Assembly (NCBI GenBank): GCA_030141605.1
Contig: JAQGDQ010000248.1
Location: 250,001 to 314,000 of the forward strand
DNA length: 64,000 nucleotides
Source: Tubiluchus corallicola
Taxonomy: Eukaryota > Priapulida > Priapulimorpha > Priapulimorphida > Tubiluchidae
Direction: 5' to 3'
The notes under the pieces are model-generated. The model saw only the letters and a list, made by a program, of their open reading frames with translations. It made no database searches and was not told where the DNA came from. Position numbers and translations under genes: made by a program. This document shows, piece after piece, positions 63,162 through 64,000 of the stretch; position 1 is the stretch's first letter, and every line of letters starts with the position of its first letter.

Positions 63162-63640
63162 TGATGATTTTTCATATCCTACCCCACTTTGAAGTACAAT
63201 AAAAGATATATATTTTAATACCTACAAAAATACCAAAGCGTTTCTTATAATTAAATAATAGGTTAAAAACTTAATTAACGTCGTGAAAGCCAAGCTAGTG
63301 ATGACGTCACACAAGTGAACATAATTTTCAACAGCACACACGTTCTATGAGCGTGCTGCACATGTTTGCAAAAGCGAAAATTTAAGTACAATGCTACTGT
63401 ACAAATGAGTGCGATATACAAAAACTCGCCAAATTTTATGTTTAAAGTTCAAATTCCAAGTTTAGTGTGGTACTGACGCATGAGCACTCGAACATGTGCA
63501 GTACGTCGCAACTGAACATTTCTGAATAGAGTTATAGTCTTTGTTTTTGCACAACGCATTTCCAAGATCTAGGCGCTAGTGTCCATCTACTAATGAATGG
63601 CTAAGTGCATGTAACAGCAAAGAACTCGAGTCCCATTTTC
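63162..63640 (+). repeat. Dispersed repeat family A, copy 9
   Basis: TTTCATATCCTACCCCACTT, AGTGATGACGTCACACAAGT, TATGAGCGTGCTGCACATG, AACTCGCCAAATTTTATG, CAACGCATTTCCAAGATC and ACTAATGAATGGCTAAGTGC appear in the family order. Confidence 0.85.
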
Positions 63641-64000
63641 TTTTGAGTGTTTACTACTGACAATTTTTGATACCGCTATTCTGAAATTTCCTTCCAAACA
63701 GTAAACTGTTCATTGCATTTCAATTTCTTAGCCCCCTGGTCAAAGTCAAAGCCCTTTATCTTGAGGAAGCCTACCAGAAGTCTTTAGTCGCAGCTGACTA
63801 TTCTTTGCTTAACTTGTGAACCGTGCAAATGCAGTATATCCGTAGTGATTAGCCTTATATTCTAATTACGCTGATCAATCAAGACGTTCAATCAATCATG
63901 GCCGAACACAGCTAACTTCACTAAACATGCTAGGCTAAGAGCAAAATGGTGATGATGATAATAATGTATTGGAGCGCAATTGTGCAATTCGTATGTAGGT

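Overview
The window is nuclear DNA from an invertebrate animal. It is AT-rich, with spliceosomal introns bounded by GT...AG, long introns, many microsatellites and several families of short dispersed repeats. The species cannot be named from the sequence. A vertebrate is unlikely because the cyclic-nucleotide-gated channel resembles the invertebrate CNGL-like class and the repeats are unfamiliar. A cnidarian, sponge or lophotrochozoan would all fit. Two protein-coding genes are recognisable, both on the + strand and both incomplete because of the window edges.

Left third to half (about 1-32184): the 3' part of ECT2, a Rho guanine-nucleotide exchange factor of cytokinesis. Seven exons (4662-4740, 5892-6011, 7480-7624, 9072-9220, 11170-11255, 15262-15427, 32068-32184) join in frame to give 286 residues, covering the end of the DH domain, the PH domain and a basic C-terminal tail. 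The BRCT and most DH exons must lie left of the window. The last intron is 16.6 kb and holds a 16-copy 80-bp satellite, a LINE remnant with a pentanucleotide tail, and many MITE-like repeats.

Middle (32185-43088): no cellular gene was recognised. It holds a 5S rRNA-like sequence heading a GC-rich SINE-like element on the - strand, a 167-bp tandem array, a LINE 3' tail, and a second decayed LINE C-terminal coding fragment.

Right part (43089-64000): one large exon encodes the N-terminus and all six membrane segments plus pore of a CNG channel. It ends at a splice donor at 44448/44449, and no later exon (C-linker, cyclic-nucleotide-binding domain) was found, so the rest of the window is probably its first coding intron. 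That intron contains two kinds of DNA-transposon MITE (hAT-like with an 8-bp target duplication, and a Tc1/mariner-like one keeping a transposase stub), dispersed repeat copies, and a near-perfect 191-bp-arm hairpin at 62518-62916.

Two repeat families dominate. Family A (about 450-720 bp, ends like GAAAACAGGA) has nine copies and family B (about 420-600 bp, ends like TTTAAAGG-GAAGAAAA) has nine. I found no operon, CRISPR array or prokaryotic-type system. The most unusual items are structural repeats rather than genes.
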